Below are positions 39,366 to 49,055 of a stretch of DNA of 56,025 nucleotides, piece by piece. A model generated the notes under the pieces. That model ran no database searches. It was not told where the DNA came from and was given only the letters and a program-made list of their open reading frames with translations. The translations under genes were made by a program, and so were the position numbers. This DNA comes from Solirubrobacteraceae bacterium (GTDB lineage: Bacteria > Actinomycetota > Thermoleophilia > Solirubrobacterales > Solirubrobacteraceae). Positions within the stretch are counted from its first letter, which is position 1. Each line of letters opens with the position of its first letter. Location: positions 1 to 56,025 of the forward strand of contig JANRFB010000044.1 of assembly GCA_030725785.1 (NCBI GenBank), read 5' to 3'.

Positions 39366-41402
39366 CTACTGCGGCTCAACGTCAACCGAGATTGCGACCG
39401 ACTTGCGACCGGCCCCCTTTGCGACCTTCCCGACCGCAGCATTTACCGCCGCGACGGCGGTGTGGCGATCCTCTGCCTTGATCACGATCTGCGAACGCTC
39501 ACGGCCGCGAAGGCGGAATAGCGGCGCAGGGCCAAGCGAACCAGGGAGAGCCTGCTGGAGCTGGCTAGCGGCGTCCTGAGCAGCACCCGGCTGAGGCGAT
39601 GAACAGACAATTCGGATCAGCGTTGAGAATGGCGGGTAGCGCAGTGCTTCTCGGCGCGAGAGCTCCTGCTCTAGAAACGTCGGCGCGTCATGCTGGGCAG
39701 CCAGCGTCAGCGCCGGCGCGTCAGGGCTAAATGATTGGACTATCACCCTCCCCCGCTCGCTGCCGCGGCCGCTGCGGCCGGCGAGCTGCGTTACGAGCGA
39801 AAAGGTTCGTTCCTCGGCTCGAAAGTCAGGAAAGCGCAAGGTTTGGTCTGCGTCGACAACGACACCGAGCTCGACATCAGGAAAGTCATGTCCCTTAGCT
39901 ACGACTTGGGTTCCGAGCAGGATCCCCTCGTCAGCCTGCTCGAAGGCTCGAAGGACGGCGCCGGCGTCAGCCGCATCACCGTCGAGACGGAAGACGATGC
40001 CGGGCAGCTCGGTCTCGAGCCGCTCGGTACCGGTACCGTGGCGCGCGATCGAGACCGACCCGCACTCCACGCAGCGCTCCGGCACGCGCTCACGATGGCC
40101 GCAGTGGTGGCATGAGATCGACCCACTTGCTCGATGGAGCACAAGCGTCACGTCGCACTGAGGGCACTCCCAGGCGTAACCACAGCTCGAACAGCTCAGA
40201 TAGTTTGACCAGCCACGGCGATTGAGCAGCACGATCGACTTGCGCGAATCGACCAATGCCTGAAAGGTGTCCGGGTGGAGCACCCCGGAGGCGCCGCGCA
40301 GATCGATGATCTCTACCTCAGGGAGCGGCATCTGATCAACGCGACTGGGCAGGCTTAACCGGCGCAGCCGCTGCCAGCTTTCCGCTCGCGGCGTGGCGCT
40401 GCCGGCTACCAGCACAGCGCCGTGGTCCTCGGCGCGGCGAGCCGCGACGTGGCGGGCGTCGTAGCGCGGATCACCCTCATTTTTGTAGCTGCTGTCGTGT
40501 TCTTCGTCAACGATGATCAGGCCGATCTCACTCATCGGCGCAAAGACAGCCGAGCGCGCCCCGATGCAGATCCGCGCTTCACCGCTGCGAAGCCGCATCC
40601 ATTCATCGAACCGTTCGCCCGGACTCAGTTTGGAATGGATCACCGCAACGGTCTCGCCGAAGCGTTCGACGAACCGCGAGATGATCTGCGGAGTCAGCGC
40701 AATCTCCGGCACCAGCACAAGCACCGTCTTACCGGCAGCCAACACCTCCGCGGCCGCACGCAGGTATACCTCCGTCTTCCCAGAGCCCGTAACGCCATGG
40801 AGCAGCAGCTGCTCTCCCGGCGCCGCCGCCAGCAGCTCTTCGAGCGCCTCGGCTTGATCGGAGGTAAGCGGCGGTCCGCTTGCCCCTGAAGCCTTACCGA
40901 CCTCGGCATGTTTGGGCGCGCGCCGCTGCGACTTGGCCTCTAGAAGCACGAGGCCGCGCTTCTCAAGCCTCCTTAGCGCCGCCACGTCGCCGCCCGCCAG
41001 CCGTGGAAGTGAGCCCAGCAGCTCGCTCTGATTCGCGGTCAGCCGCTCATCTTCGCCCGGCTCCCGCAGCACGCTTGCGTAAAGCGCTGAGCGTTCCTTA
41101 ACGCCGCGCGGCGGTAGCATCAGCGAGTATGCACGAGCGGGCGTAGAGCAGTATTCATCCGCCAGCCACGGGCCAAGAGCGACAAGGTCGCGTGGTAACG
41201 AGACAGGGAGGAGCTCTATCGCCTCACTCATCTCGTGCTCTGACGAATCCGTCACGGCCGTGACGACCGCCAACAGATCACGGCCAGCGAATGGAACGAC
41301 CATCACTGAGCCCACACCGGCGCCCTCGGGGCAGATGTAATCGAACGGCCCGCGCAGGACGCGGGCCGTTGTTATTGGCTCTACCTGAGCGACTTTGGGC
41401 AC
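39366..41402 (-). CDS. priA: Primosomal protein N' (PriA helicase)
   Basis: A 678-residue PriA, which restarts stalled replication forks. Walker A is GVTGSGKTEVYL, the DEEH box is IIVDEEHDSSYK, and the zinc sites are CSSCGYAWECPQC...CHHCG...CVECGS. The C-terminal helicase motifs include GTQVVAKGHDFPDV and QLAGRSGRGSERGR. GTG 41402 is preferred to an ATG at 41504, which would overlap the divergent PH-domain gene; TATCGT lies 7 nt upstream. Confidence 0.95.
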   Translation of the reverse strand: MPKVAQVEPITTARVLRGPFDYICPEGAGVGSVMVVPFAGRDLLAVVTAVTDSSEHEMSEAIELLPVSLPRDLVALGPWLADEYCSTPARAYSLMLPPRGVKERSALYASVLREPGEDERLTANQSELLGSLPRLAGGDVAALRRLEKRGLVLLEAKSQRRAPKHAEVGKASGASGPPLTSDQAEALEELLAAAPGEQLLLHGVTGSGKTEVYLRAAAEVLAAGKTVLVLVPEIALTPQIISRFVERFGETVAVIHSKLSPGERFDEWMRLRSGEARICIGARSAVFAPMSEIGLIIVDEEHDSSYKNEGDPRYDARHVAARRAEDHGAVLVAGSATPRAESWQRLRRLSLPSRVDQMPLPEVEIIDLRGASGVLHPDTFQALVDSRKSIVLLNRRGWSNYLSCSSCGYAWECPQCDVTLVLHRASGSISCHHCGHRERVPERCVECGSVSIARHGTGTERLETELPGIVFRLDGDAADAGAVLRAFEQADEGILLGTQVVAKGHDFPDVELGVVVDADQTLRFPDFRAEERTFSLVTQLAGRSGRGSERGRVIVQSFSPDAPALTLAAQHDAPTFLEQELSRREALRYPPFSTLIRIVCSSPQPGAAQDAASQLQQALPGSLGPAPLFRLRGRERSQIVIKAEDRHTAVAAVNAAVGKVAKGAGRKSVAISVDVEPQ

Positions 41403-41409
41403 AGCGGCG

Positions 41410-41415
41410 ACGATA
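41410..41415 (-). promoter_or_regulatory. Leaderless -10 (TATCGT) for priA
   Basis: TATCGT on the minus strand, 7 nt before GTG 41402. It settles the priA start. Confidence 0.55.
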
Positions 41416-41462
41416 GAGCGCGAGTTGGATGGGTCGCGCTGGCCGACGTGGATCGCAGCCGT

Positions 41463-41468
41463 TAGGTT
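41463..41468 (+). promoter_or_regulatory. Leaderless -10 (TAGGTT) for the PH-domain gene
   Basis: TAGGTT on the + strand, 7 nt before ATG 41476. Confidence 0.55.
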
Positions 41469-41475
41469 TCTGACG

Positions 41476-41967
41476 ATGGACATGCACCCAGGCGAAGAAA
41501 TCATCTATAGCGGTCACCCGAGCTGGCGCTCAATCAAGGCGTTCTACCTAAGTGGAATTGGAATTGGGCTTGTTGTCGGCTTCCTGTGGTGGTTGATCGT
41601 CTCGCCGCTTGGCGCCGTGCTCGTCTTTGCCGTGATCACCGCCGTGACAATTGGCGTCGGGCTGCTGAAGCGAATCTTTACGGTTTACACGATCACCAGC
41701 GACCGGCTCTCAATCCAGCGCGGCGGGCTTTCTAAGCGGGTTGAGCAGACGCGGATCGACCGCGTGCAGAACGTCTCGACCAGCCAGTCGGCATTCGACC
41801 GCCTCTTTAAGGTTGGCACCGTCGACTTTGACACGGCCGGGGCCGAGGGTGGAAATCTTCGCTTCGAGGGGGTTGATGACCCTCCCGCGGTTGCAGCCGC
41901 AATTGATCAAGCACAGCGCCTTCACGCCGAGCAGCGACAGCCCCCGAGCGCCAACGACGGGCTCTAG
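41476..41967 (+). CDS. Bacterial PH-domain membrane protein (bPH_2)
   Basis: A 163-residue protein. MHPGEEIIYSGHPSWRSI opens the chain, two membrane segments follow (residues about 25-70), then a bPH_2 domain (YTITSDRLSIQRGGLSKR, TRIDRVQNVSTSQSAFDRLF, GTVDFDTAG). This is the YdbS/YdbT type of unknown role. ATG 41476 is preferred to upstream in-frame starts inside priA because of the TAGGTT box; an ATG at 41482 is possible. Its stop abuts the metK stop with no gap. Confidence 0.88.
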   Translation: MDMHPGEEIIYSGHPSWRSIKAFYLSGIGIGLVVGFLWWLIVSPLGAVLVFAVITAVTIGVGLLKRIFTVYTITSDRLSIQRGGLSKRVEQTRIDRVQNVSTSQSAFDRLFKVGTVDFDTAGAEGGNLRFEGVDDPPAVAAAIDQAQRLHAEQRQPPSANDGL

Positions 41968-43179
41968 TTACTCGGCGGCAGCAGCGCGCAGCGCGTCGGC
42001 GCGGTCGGTCCGCTCCCACGTGAACTGCTTTTCGTTACGGCCGAAGTGACCGTATGCCGCGGTCGCTGAGTAGATCGGGCTATGCAGGCTGAGGTACTCG
42101 CGGAAAGCTGCCGGCCGCAGATCAAAGTTTTCGGCGACGAGCTCTTCGATCCTTGCGCGCGGCACGGTCTCCGTGCCGAAGGTGTCGACCATGACCGAAA
42201 CGGGATGCGCGACGCCGATCGCGTAAGCCACCTGAACCTCCGCGCGCTCAGCAAGGCCAGCAGCAACGATGTTCTTTGCCACGTAACGAGCGGCGTAGGC
42301 AGCGGAACGGTCGACCTTCGAGGGATCCTTGCCAGAGAAGGCTCCACCGCCGTGACGAGCCTTGCCGCCGTAGGTGTCGACAATTATCTTGCGGCCGGTC
42401 AGTCCACAATCGCCAACCGGGCCGCCGATCACGAAATTGCCGGTCGGATTGACGAGCAGATCCTCGCGCAGCTGCCTGGCGTCGTACATCCCTTCAGGCA
42501 GGACGGGGACGACTACCTGCTCCCAGAGGTCGTCGGCGATCCGCCCGGCAGGCGTATCGGCATCCTCGTCGTGCTGGGTTGAGATCAGAACCTTCTCGAT
42601 CGCGACCGGTCGATCGTCAACGTAACGGACGCTGACCTGCGTCTTTCCGTCGGGACGGAGGTAGTCGAGCGTGCCGTTCTTGCGCACCTCCGTAAGCCTT
42701 TCAGCGAGCCGGTGGGCAAGATGAACCGGCAGCGGCATCATTGACTCGGTTTCGTTGCTGGCGTAGCCGAACATCATTCCTTGGTCGCCTGCGCCGGCCT
42801 TGTCGAGTGGATCCTCGTCGCCTTCGCGAGCCTCCAGGGCTTCATCGACGCCTTGCGCGATGTCAGCCGACTGACCGCCGAGGTGATTGAGGACGACTAC
42901 CAAGTCGGCGTCGAACCCTTCATCGAAACCGACGTAACCGATCTCGCGGATCTTCTCGCGCACAATTTTCTCGACATCGATCTTCGAAACGTCGAATGAG
43001 GTCTCGCCCGCGACTACGACGAGATTGTTGTTAACGAGCGTCTCGCAAGCGACCTTGGCGAACGAATCCTGAGCGAGAATCGCGTCGAGAATCGCATCGG
43101 AGATTTGGTCGGCGACCTTGTCGGGGTGACCCTCGGTGACCGATTCAGAGGTAAAGAGAAAGCTGTTTTCGTGACTCAT
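41968..43179 (-). CDS. metK: S-adenosylmethionine synthetase
   Basis: A 403-residue enzyme, full length. [32 protein letters not shown] and [19 protein letters not shown] are all intact. It makes SAM from Met and ATP, the donor for RsmD, TrmD, RlmN and the GT-cluster methyltransferase. A TAGGCT box 8 nt before the ATG implies no 5' leader, so a SAM riboswitch is excluded. Confidence 0.98.
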   Translation of the reverse strand: MSHENSFLFTSESVTEGHPDKVADQISDAILDAILAQDSFAKVACETLVNNNLVVVAGETSFDVSKIDVEKIVREKIREIGYVGFDEGFDADLVVVLNHLGGQSADIAQGVDEALEAREGDEDPLDKAGAGDQGMMFGYASNETESMMPLPVHLAHRLAERLTEVRKNGTLDYLRPDGKTQVSVRYVDDRPVAIEKVLISTQHDEDADTPAGRIADDLWEQVVVPVLPEGMYDARQLREDLLVNPTGNFVIGGPVGDCGLTGRKIIVDTYGGKARHGGGAFSGKDPSKVDRSAAYAARYVAKNIVAAGLAERAEVQVAYAIGVAHPVSVMVDTFGTETVPRARIEELVAENFDLRPAAFREYLSLHSPIYSATAAYGHFGRNEKQFTWERTDRADALRAAAAE

Positions 43180-43187
43180 AGAGAGGC

Positions 43188-43193
43188 AGCCTA
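43188..43193 (-). promoter_or_regulatory. Leaderless -10 (TAGGCT) for metK
   Basis: CCGC-TAGGCT on the minus strand, 8 nt before ATG 43179. Confidence 0.6.
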
Positions 43194-43242
43194 GCGGGGA
43201 CCAATAGTCGCGAGGAACGACGTCCTGCAGGGCCCGCAGCGG

Positions 43243-44574
43243 CTAACGCTCGGAGCGACGCTGCTTACGCTCGTGAATATCGATAATCAGCGGTACGCCG
43301 TCAAGCCCGTAACGGGCGCGCATCCTGTTTTCGATGAAGAAGATGTAGTCGCGGGTCACGCGGTTTCGCCTGTTTACCTGCAGCGAGAAGCGTGGCGGAG
43401 AGTCCTCAATCTGTGCCAGATAGAGCAGCTTGAGACGCTTCCCCTGTCGGGCCGGCGGTTGGCGCTCAGCGACTACCTCAGCAAGGAAACGGTTGAGCTG
43501 CGGGGTTGGAATCCGCTCTGCGCGGCGGTCACCGAGAGCGACGGCCTCATCGAGAACGCGGCTGACATGACGCCCGTCCTTGGCGCTGATTGTCATCAGT
43601 TTCGGACGAAGGCGAAGCTTCTTTGCAACCTTCGCCCGCTCGTGGTCGAGCTCGTCTTCATCGAGCGGGGTCTGATCCCACTTGTTGAGAGCCATCAGCG
43701 TGGCGCAGCCCTCCTGCATCGCCAGCTCTGCAATCCGCATGTCTTGCGAGGTGACGCCGTCGGCCGCGTCGCAAACGACCAAAGCGACGTCGGCGCGCTC
43801 GACGGCCCGCTGCGAGCGCAGCACCGTGTAGTACTCAAGGCTGTCAGAGAGCTTCGACTGACGCCGCATCCCAGCAGTGTCGATCAAAGTCACCTTGCGC
43901 CCGCCGACCTCAATCGGCATGTCGATCGCGTCGCGGGTGGTCCCTGCCACATCACTGACGATTGTCCGCTCGGAGCCGACAATCTTGTTCATCAACGTTG
44001 ACTTGCCAACGTTCGGCCGGCCAATGATTGCCAGACGGATCGGCCGATCAAGCTCCTCTCCCTCGTCCGCGGCCGCGTCGGGCAGCATCGAAACAATGCG
44101 GTCGAGCAGGTCGCCGCTTCCGAGTCCCTGCGCGGCGGAGACCGAAATTGGCTCACCGAGGCCGAGGCGGTTGAACTCCCCGGCCAAAGGAATGTCGGAG
44201 AGGACATCGGATTTGTTGGCAGCGACGAGAACTGGAAGGCCGCTACGGCGCAGCAGATCGGCCATCTCCTCGTCGCCCGGGCGCAGGCCACCTTTGACGT
44301 CAACGACGAGTACCGCGAGCTGCGCTTCGGATAGCGCGGCGGTTGCCTGGTCCCGAATCGAGCCGGCGATCGGGTCCGGATCGAGCAGGTCCATTCCGCC
44401 GGTGTCGACAAGCGTGAACTGGCGCCCATTCCACTCGCAATCGAGCTCCTTACGGTCGCGCGTAACGCCGGCGCGTTCCTCAACGACAGCTTCACGAGAG
44501 CCGCTAAGACGGTTGACTAGGGAGCTCTTGCCAACGTTCGGGTAACCGACAATCGCTACGCGCGGGCGACTCAT
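43243..44574 (-). CDS. der: Ribosome assembly GTPase Der/EngA
   Basis: A 443-residue protein with two tandem GTPase domains: [14 protein letters not shown] (first P-loop) and [14 protein letters not shown] (second), with DTGGMD and DTAGMR switch II motifs and NKSD/NKWD. A C-terminal KH-like domain ends at residue 443. It works in 50S assembly. The ATG overlaps the cmk stop by 4 bases, the usual cmk-der pair. Confidence 0.97.
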   Translation of the reverse strand: MSRPRVAIVGYPNVGKSSLVNRLSGSREAVVEERAGVTRDRKELDCEWNGRQFTLVDTGGMDLLDPDPIAGSIRDQATAALSEAQLAVLVVDVKGGLRPGDEEMADLLRRSGLPVLVAANKSDVLSDIPLAGEFNRLGLGEPISVSAAQGLGSGDLLDRIVSMLPDAAADEGEELDRPIRLAIIGRPNVGKSTLMNKIVGSERTIVSDVAGTTRDAIDMPIEVGGRKVTLIDTAGMRRQSKLSDSLEYYTVLRSQRAVERADVALVVCDAADGVTSQDMRIAELAMQEGCATLMALNKWDQTPLDEDELDHERAKVAKKLRLRPKLMTISAKDGRHVSRVLDEAVALGDRRAERIPTPQLNRFLAEVVAERQPPARQGKRLKLLYLAQIEDSPPRFSLQVNRRNRVTRDYIFFIENRMRARYGLDGVPLIIDIHERKQRRSER

Positions 44575-45188
44575 CGGCTACGGCTTTCAGAGCGCTCCGT
44601 AGCGAGGTCAACGATTGCGCCGATCACTTCGTCGGCGTTCAGCGTGGTCGTGTCCAGCTCGATCGCGTCGTCGGCGGCGACGAGCGGCGAGAGTTCGCGC
44701 TCACCGTCGCGGCGGTCGCGCTGTTGCTGCTCTGCGAGGACCTCGTCGAGCGCCCGACCGGTCTGTTCGGCGCGGCGGCGCGCGCGTTCGTTTGCGTCGG
44801 CGGTGAGGAAGATCTTCAGCTCAGCCTGTGGAGCGATAACGGTGCCGATGTCGCGGCCTTCGGCTACCCAGTCGCCGCTTGCCAGCATTGTCTGCTGACG
44901 GCGCGCCATCGCCGCGCGCACATTCGGCTCAGCGGCAACTTCCGACGCCATTTGCGTAACGGCAGTCGAGCGGATTGCCTCGCTTACATCCTCACCGTTC
45001 AGGGTTACCGTCTCAGCGAGTTCGATCTCGAGCGCTTCGACGTCGGAGCTGCCGTCGCGCAGGCGAGCCAAGGCGGCGCAGCGGTACATAGCCCCAGTGT
45101 CGAGGTAGGTGAAGCCGAGCGACGTCGCGACTGCGCGCGCCACCGTTGATTTGCCGGCCCCTGCGGGTCCATCGATCGCCACAATCAT
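44571..45188 (-). CDS. cmk: Cytidylate kinase
   Basis: A 205-residue kinase that phosphorylates CMP and d[23 protein letters not shown] is the P-loop and [15 protein letters not shown] the CMP site; [20 protein letters not shown] follows. The frame opens with a GTG at 45194, but ATG 45188 is preferred: TACGTT lies 8 nt upstream and it gives the family N-terminus. Confidence 0.96.
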   Translation of the reverse strand: MIVAIDGPAGAGKSTVARAVATSLGFTYLDTGAMYRCAALARLRDGSSDVEALEIELAETVTLNGEDVSEAIRSTAVTQMASEVAAEPNVRAAMARRQQTMLASGDWVAEGRDIGTVIAPQAELKIFLTADANERARRRAEQTGRALDEVLAEQQQRDRRDGERELSPLVAADDAIELDTTTLNADEVIGAIVDLATERSESRSR

Positions 45189-45196
45189 CGCCACTG

Positions 45197-45202
45197 AACG
45201 TA
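45197..45202 (-). promoter_or_regulatory. Leaderless -10 (TACGTT) for cmk-der
   Basis: ACGC-TACGTT on the minus strand, 8 nt before ATG 45188, inside the short aroA-cmk gap. Confidence 0.55.
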
Positions 45203-45217
45203 GCGTCCTGACGAACC

Positions 45218-46519
45218 TCAGCGCAGCGCAGCGATCTCTTCAAGGAAGTTTGGATACGACACCGCGGCGGCCTCGACGCCTACTACCTCGACGCCTTCCT
45301 GCGACGCAAGCCCAGCGACAACGCCGAGCATGGCGATCCGGTGATCGCCCGCGGCGTCCACCTGCCCGCCGCGCAGCGAACCATGCCCATCGACAATCAG
45401 CCCATCCTCTGTTGCTTCAGCGTCGGCGCCAAGATTGGTCAGTGCAGTGACGACCGCGCTGATTCGGTCCGATTCTTTAAGACGCAGCTCGGCGGCTCCT
45501 TCGATACACGTCTGGCCTTCCGCGAAGCAGGCCATCAGCGCAACCAGTGGCAGCTCGTCGACGGCAAGAGGCACCTCATCTGCGGAGACCGTGGTCGGCT
45601 TCAGCGGACCGGCAGTCACGTCAATTTCGCTGACTGGCTCCTGCGGCGCAATCACGCCGTCCCTTGGCCGCTCCTCGAGATCGGTGATTATCACCGCGCC
45701 CATCCGTTTGGCGATCTTGATGAAGCCGCTGCGCGTCCAATTGACCGAGCAATCCTCGACTAAGAGCCGAGAACCTGGCACGAGCACCGCCGCCGCGATT
45801 GCAAAGGCCGCTGAGGAAGGGTCGCTAGGAATCTCAATGCGCTCCGGCAGCGTCAGCTCATCTGTCGGATAGATCGTCAGTTCGTTGCCGGCACGCGAAA
45901 TCTTCACGCCGGCGTTGACCATCAACCGTTCCGTGTGGTCACGGCTGGCAACCGCTTCGGTGATCGTCGTTGAGCCTTCTGCTAGCAGCGCGGCCAGCGC
46001 GATGCAGGACTTCACCTGGGCGCTGGCGACCGGCAGCGTGTAATCGATCCCGTGGAGCCGCGCGCCTTCGACAGTGAGCGGTGGAAAGCGCTTGTCGGTC
46101 GCTTCGATCGACGCGCCCATCAAGCGAAGCGGCTCGGCGATTCGATCGACCGGTCGGCGACGGATCGATTCGTCGCCATCGAGCTGGAAGATCGAACCGT
46201 CCTGCCCGGCAAGCCAACCGGGCAGAAGCCGAATCAGCGTTCCTGCGTTGCCGACATCGATTGGCTGCGCCGGTGTTTGCGCATTGCGCAGGCCGACGCC
46301 ACGGATCATCAGCCCTTCGCTGCGGCGCTCCACCAGCGCACCGAGCTGCTCGATCGCAGCGAGCGTCGAGAGCGTGTCGGCGGCCTCCAAATAGTTGGTA
46401 ATCAGCACCGGCTCGTCGGCCATCGCGGCGAAGATTGCGGCGCGATGGGAGATCGACTTGTCGGCCGGCGCGGCAAGCCTCCCTTTGATCCGCTCTGCCG
46501 GTTCGATCAGCACCCTCAC
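45218..46519 (-). CDS. aroA: EPSP synthase (3-phosphoshikimate 1-carboxyvinyltransferase)
   Basis: A 433-residue shikimate enzyme that joins PEP and shikimate-3-phosphate. LAAPADKSISHRAAI holds the catalytic Lys (Ala in place of the more common Gly before Asp-Lys), and GNAGTLIRLLPG and LKESDRISAV match the family. The GTG at 46519 overlaps the tyrA stop (GTGA). Part of aroF-tyrA-aroA. Confidence 0.96.
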   Translation of the reverse strand: MRVLIEPAERIKGRLAAPADKSISHRAAIFAAMADEPVLITNYLEAADTLSTLAAIEQLGALVERRSEGLMIRGVGLRNAQTPAQPIDVGNAGTLIRLLPGWLAGQDGSIFQLDGDESIRRRPVDRIAEPLRLMGASIEATDKRFPPLTVEGARLHGIDYTLPVASAQVKSCIALAALLAEGSTTITEAVASRDHTERLMVNAGVKISRAGNELTIYPTDELTLPERIEIPSDPSSAAFAIAAAVLVPGSRLLVEDCSVNWTRSGFIKIAKRMGAVIITDLEERPRDGVIAPQEPVSEIDVTAGPLKPTTVSADEVPLAVDELPLVALMACFAEGQTCIEGAAELRLKESDRISAVVTALTNLGADAEATEDGLIVDGHGSLRGGQVDAAGDHRIAMLGVVAGLASQEGVEVVGVEAAAVSYPNFLEEIAALR

Positions 46520-47565
46520 AGGACAGGCAGCCCGAGCTTGTCGAGGCATTCGCTGGCCTCAGGGGCAGAGCCTTCCGAGACCCACAGCGCAACGACACCC
46601 TGCTGTCCGTCAAGCGATGGGCTCAGCGCCATGTCGACGATGTTGATGTCGGCTTCACATAGGCCAAGCGCGATCTGTGCCAGCACGCCGGGGCGGTTTG
46701 GCACCGGCACGCGCAGCTCGGTGAGCACGCCTCCAGAGAGCCCGGCTTCAGTCAACGCCTCGCGCCTTTCGGCCGCGAGCGCCTGCCACTCGGTCAGCCA
46801 AGCACCGTCGCCGCGACTAATAGCCGCGCGCGCCGCCGTGAGCCGTTCAATTGCGCCATCGAGTTCCTCAACCAAAGCGGCGGCGTTGGCAAGGTAGATC
46901 GCCGTCCACATCTCGGGGTTCGAGCCGGCAACGCGCGTTACGTCACGGAAGCTCGGGCCGGTCACCGGGATCTTGCGCTCCTCGAGTGCGGCGTCAGCTT
47001 GAAGCACGAGGACGTTCGCGAGCACGTGCGGCAGCTGCGAAACGGCGGCCATCATCCGGTCGTGATCATCGACGCCGACAATCGTTGGTTTGGCGCCGAT
47101 CGCACTGAGCAGGTTGTGGACGCGCTCCAACATCACGCCGCTGGTGATCTCGGTTGGAGTGAGGTACCAGGTCGCCTCATCGAAGAGATCCTCACGTGCA
47201 TTTACGACACCTGAGTTGGCGCTTCCAGCGAGAGGGTGGCCACCGACAAAGCGCTCATCGCGCGCGGCCGCGTCAACCACAGGCCGCTTGATCGAACCAA
47301 CATCGGTTATCGCGCAATCCCGTGGCGCCGCTGCCAGCACCTGCTCGGTCACTTCGACCAAACGATCAGCTGGAACGGCGACAACAACGACGTCGGCGTC
47401 GTTCAACGACGTTTCAAGGCCGAGGCAAGCCTCGTCGATCAGTTCAAGTTCGAGTGCTTGGTTGGCCTCAGGCCCCACTCCTCGAACGTGGGCACCGACG
47501 CGGCGACGAGCGGCGAGAGCAAAAGACCCGCCGATCAGGCCGACACCGACGACCGTTAGCTTCAA
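46516..47565 (-). CDS. tyrA: Prephenate dehydrogenase with C-terminal ACT domain
   Basis: A 349-residue NAD(P)-dependent enzyme for tyrosine synthesis. The Rossmann start is VVGVGLIGGSFALAAR; catalytic HPLAGS and SQLPHVLANVLV follow. Residues about 275-349 form an ACT domain (LRVPVPNRPGVLAQIALGL), which suggests feedback control by an aromatic amino acid. It may use prephenate or arogenate; the sequence does not tell. Overlaps aroF by 4 bases. Confidence 0.93.
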   Translation of the reverse strand: MKLTVVGVGLIGGSFALAARRRVGAHVRGVGPEANQALELELIDEACLGLETSLNDADVVVVAVPADRLVEVTEQVLAAAPRDCAITDVGSIKRPVVDAAARDERFVGGHPLAGSANSGVVNAREDLFDEATWYLTPTEITSGVMLERVHNLLSAIGAKPTIVGVDDHDRMMAAVSQLPHVLANVLVLQADAALEERKIPVTGPSFRDVTRVAGSNPEMWTAIYLANAAALVEELDGAIERLTAARAAISRGDGAWLTEWQALAAERREALTEAGLSGGVLTELRVPVPNRPGVLAQIALGLCEADINIVDMALSPSLDGQQGVVALWVSEGSAPEASECLDKLGLPVL

Positions 47566-48614
47566 GCCGAGCGCGCCTGGGTGTGAAGGAACGACGCTTT
47601 GCCGGCCAGCTGAGCCGCCTGATCAACCGCCTGCGCATACTGCTCAAACTCTTCGCTGCGCAGCGCCTGCGGGCCGTCGCAGATAGCCGCTTCAGGCTCC
47701 GGGTGAACCTCGACGATGATCCCGTCGGCGCCGACGGCGGCGGCGGCCAGCGAGAGCGGCTGCACCAGCACGCGGCGGCCTGCCGCGTGGCTCGGGTCGA
47801 TCACGATTGGAAGGTGGGTCATCTCTTTGAGTACCGGTACGGCCATCAGGTCGAGCGTGAAGCGGTAGGCGGTCTCAAACGTGCGGATCCCCCGCTCGCA
47901 CAGAATCACCTGCTCGTTGCCTTCCTTGAGGATGTACTCGGCTGCCATCACGAACTCTTCAAGCGTCGCCGAGAGGCCGCGCTTGAGCAGCACGGGCCGG
48001 CCGGCGCGGCCAAGCTCCGTCAGCAGCCCGTAGTTCTGCATGTTGCGGGCTCCAACTTGGATCAGGTCGGCAACTTCGAGGACCGGCTCGATGTCGCGGG
48101 CGTCCATCAGCTCGGTGACGATTGGCAGGCCGCTCTGCTCGCGCGCTTCCGCCAGCAGCTTCAGCCCTTCAACGCCGAGTCCTTGGAACGAGTAGGGCGA
48201 CGTGCGTGGCTTGTAGGCGCCGCCGCGGAGCATCGAGGCCCCGCAGGACTTGACAAGCGCCGCGGTGTCGAGCAACTGATCACGCGACTCAACCGTGCAC
48301 GGCCCAGCAATTAGAGCGAAATTGTCGCCGCCGATCTTCGCGCCGCCGATGTCAAAGACGGAGTGGCTGCCGTGGCGCGACTCAAGCGCAGCGAGCTTGT
48401 AGGGCTTGAGAATTGGGACGATCTTGCTAACTCCGGCTAGCGCACCGAGTTCAAGCTCGCTGACGCGCAGCTCGGTGTCGGCGTCGCCGATCGCTCCGAT
48501 CAGGGTCAGCTCTGCGCCGCGGCTGGGGTGCGCGGTTCCGCCAACCGACTCAATCCGGTCGATTACGGCTTGAACTTGTTCTTCTGTGGCCTCGGGGCTC
48601 ATCACGACTAGCAT
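47562..48614 (-). CDS. aroF: DAHP synthase (type I, with N-terminal regulatory domain)
   Basis: A 350-residue enzyme for the first step of the shikimate pathway. Residues 1-70 are a ferredoxin-like regulatory domain ([20 protein letters not shown]) as in Thermotoga; the barrel has [34 protein letters not shown] and [18 protein letters not shown] 48614 has TAAAGT exactly 7 nt upstream; a GTG at 48635 is the alternative. First in aroF-tyrA-aroA, near aroH. Confidence 0.95.
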   Translation of the reverse strand: MLVVMSPEATEEQVQAVIDRIESVGGTAHPSRGAELTLIGAIGDADTELRVSELELGALAGVSKIVPILKPYKLAALESRHGSHSVFDIGGAKIGGDNFALIAGPCTVESRDQLLDTAALVKSCGASMLRGGAYKPRTSPYSFQGLGVEGLKLLAEAREQSGLPIVTELMDARDIEPVLEVADLIQVGARNMQNYGLLTELGRAGRPVLLKRGLSATLEEFVMAAEYILKEGNEQVILCERGIRTFETAYRFTLDLMAVPVLKEMTHLPIVIDPSHAAGRRVLVQPLSLAAAAVGADGIIVEVHPEPEAAICDGPQALRSEEFEQYAQAVDQAAQLAGKASFLHTQARSA

Positions 48615-48621
48615 CGCGACA

Positions 48622-48627
48622 ACTTTA
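48622..48627 (-). promoter_or_regulatory. Leaderless -10 (TAAAGT) for aroF-tyrA-aroA
   Basis: CCGC-TAAAGT on the minus strand, 7 nt before ATG 48614. It decides the aroF start. Confidence 0.6.
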
Positions 48628-48670
48628 GCGGCCACGCTGGGCCGGAGAGCGCTGTGGACGCTCGCTTGCG

Positions 48671-49036
48671 CTACTGCGCGCCGGAGATGTCGCTGCGCAA
48701 GCTCTGCGCGTCGCGCAGGTACACGTGCTGCGCCGCGTGCCCATCTGGCCCGCGGTAGTGAACCAGTGCACGGATCACGTGCTTCATCGAACCGGGAACG
48801 TCGATCTCGCGGACGCAGAGCAGCGGCACTTGGTCGAGCCCCATCTCGCGCGCTGCGACAGCAGGAAATTCAGCGTTGAGATCATCGGTCATCGAGAGGA
48901 TGCAGCTAACGATGTCGGCCTGCGCGAGACCGTTGCGTTCAATCAGTGCTTCGAGCAGCTCGCGGGTAGCGCTGAGAATCGCTTCGCGCTCGTTGCTGTC
49001 GACTGTTATCGCTCCGCGTAGGCCGTAGACGTTCAT
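48671..49036 (-). CDS. aroH: Chorismate mutase (AroH class)
   Basis: A 121-residue AroH-type mutase that turns chorismate into prephenate, the substrate of the TyrA encoded downstream. VYGLRGAITVDSNEREAILSA, CILSMTDDLNAEFPAVAARE and HVYLRDAQSLR match the Bacillus type. ATG 49036 gives the family N-terminus; the frame extends further upstream into rluB. It lies 19 bp after rluB and 56 bp before aroF. Confidence 0.94.
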   Translation of the reverse strand: MNVYGLRGAITVDSNEREAILSATRELLEALIERNGLAQADIVSCILSMTDDLNAEFPAVAAREMGLDQVPLLCVREIDVPGSMKHVIRALVHYRGPDGHAAQHVYLRDAQSLRSDISGAQ

Positions 49037-49055
49037 CGTCGCCCAATCATGCCAC

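Noticed and set aside
43180-43242. SAM riboswitch before metK
   Set aside because: The gap is 63 bp and the TAGGCT box implies no leader; no SAM-box features are seen.
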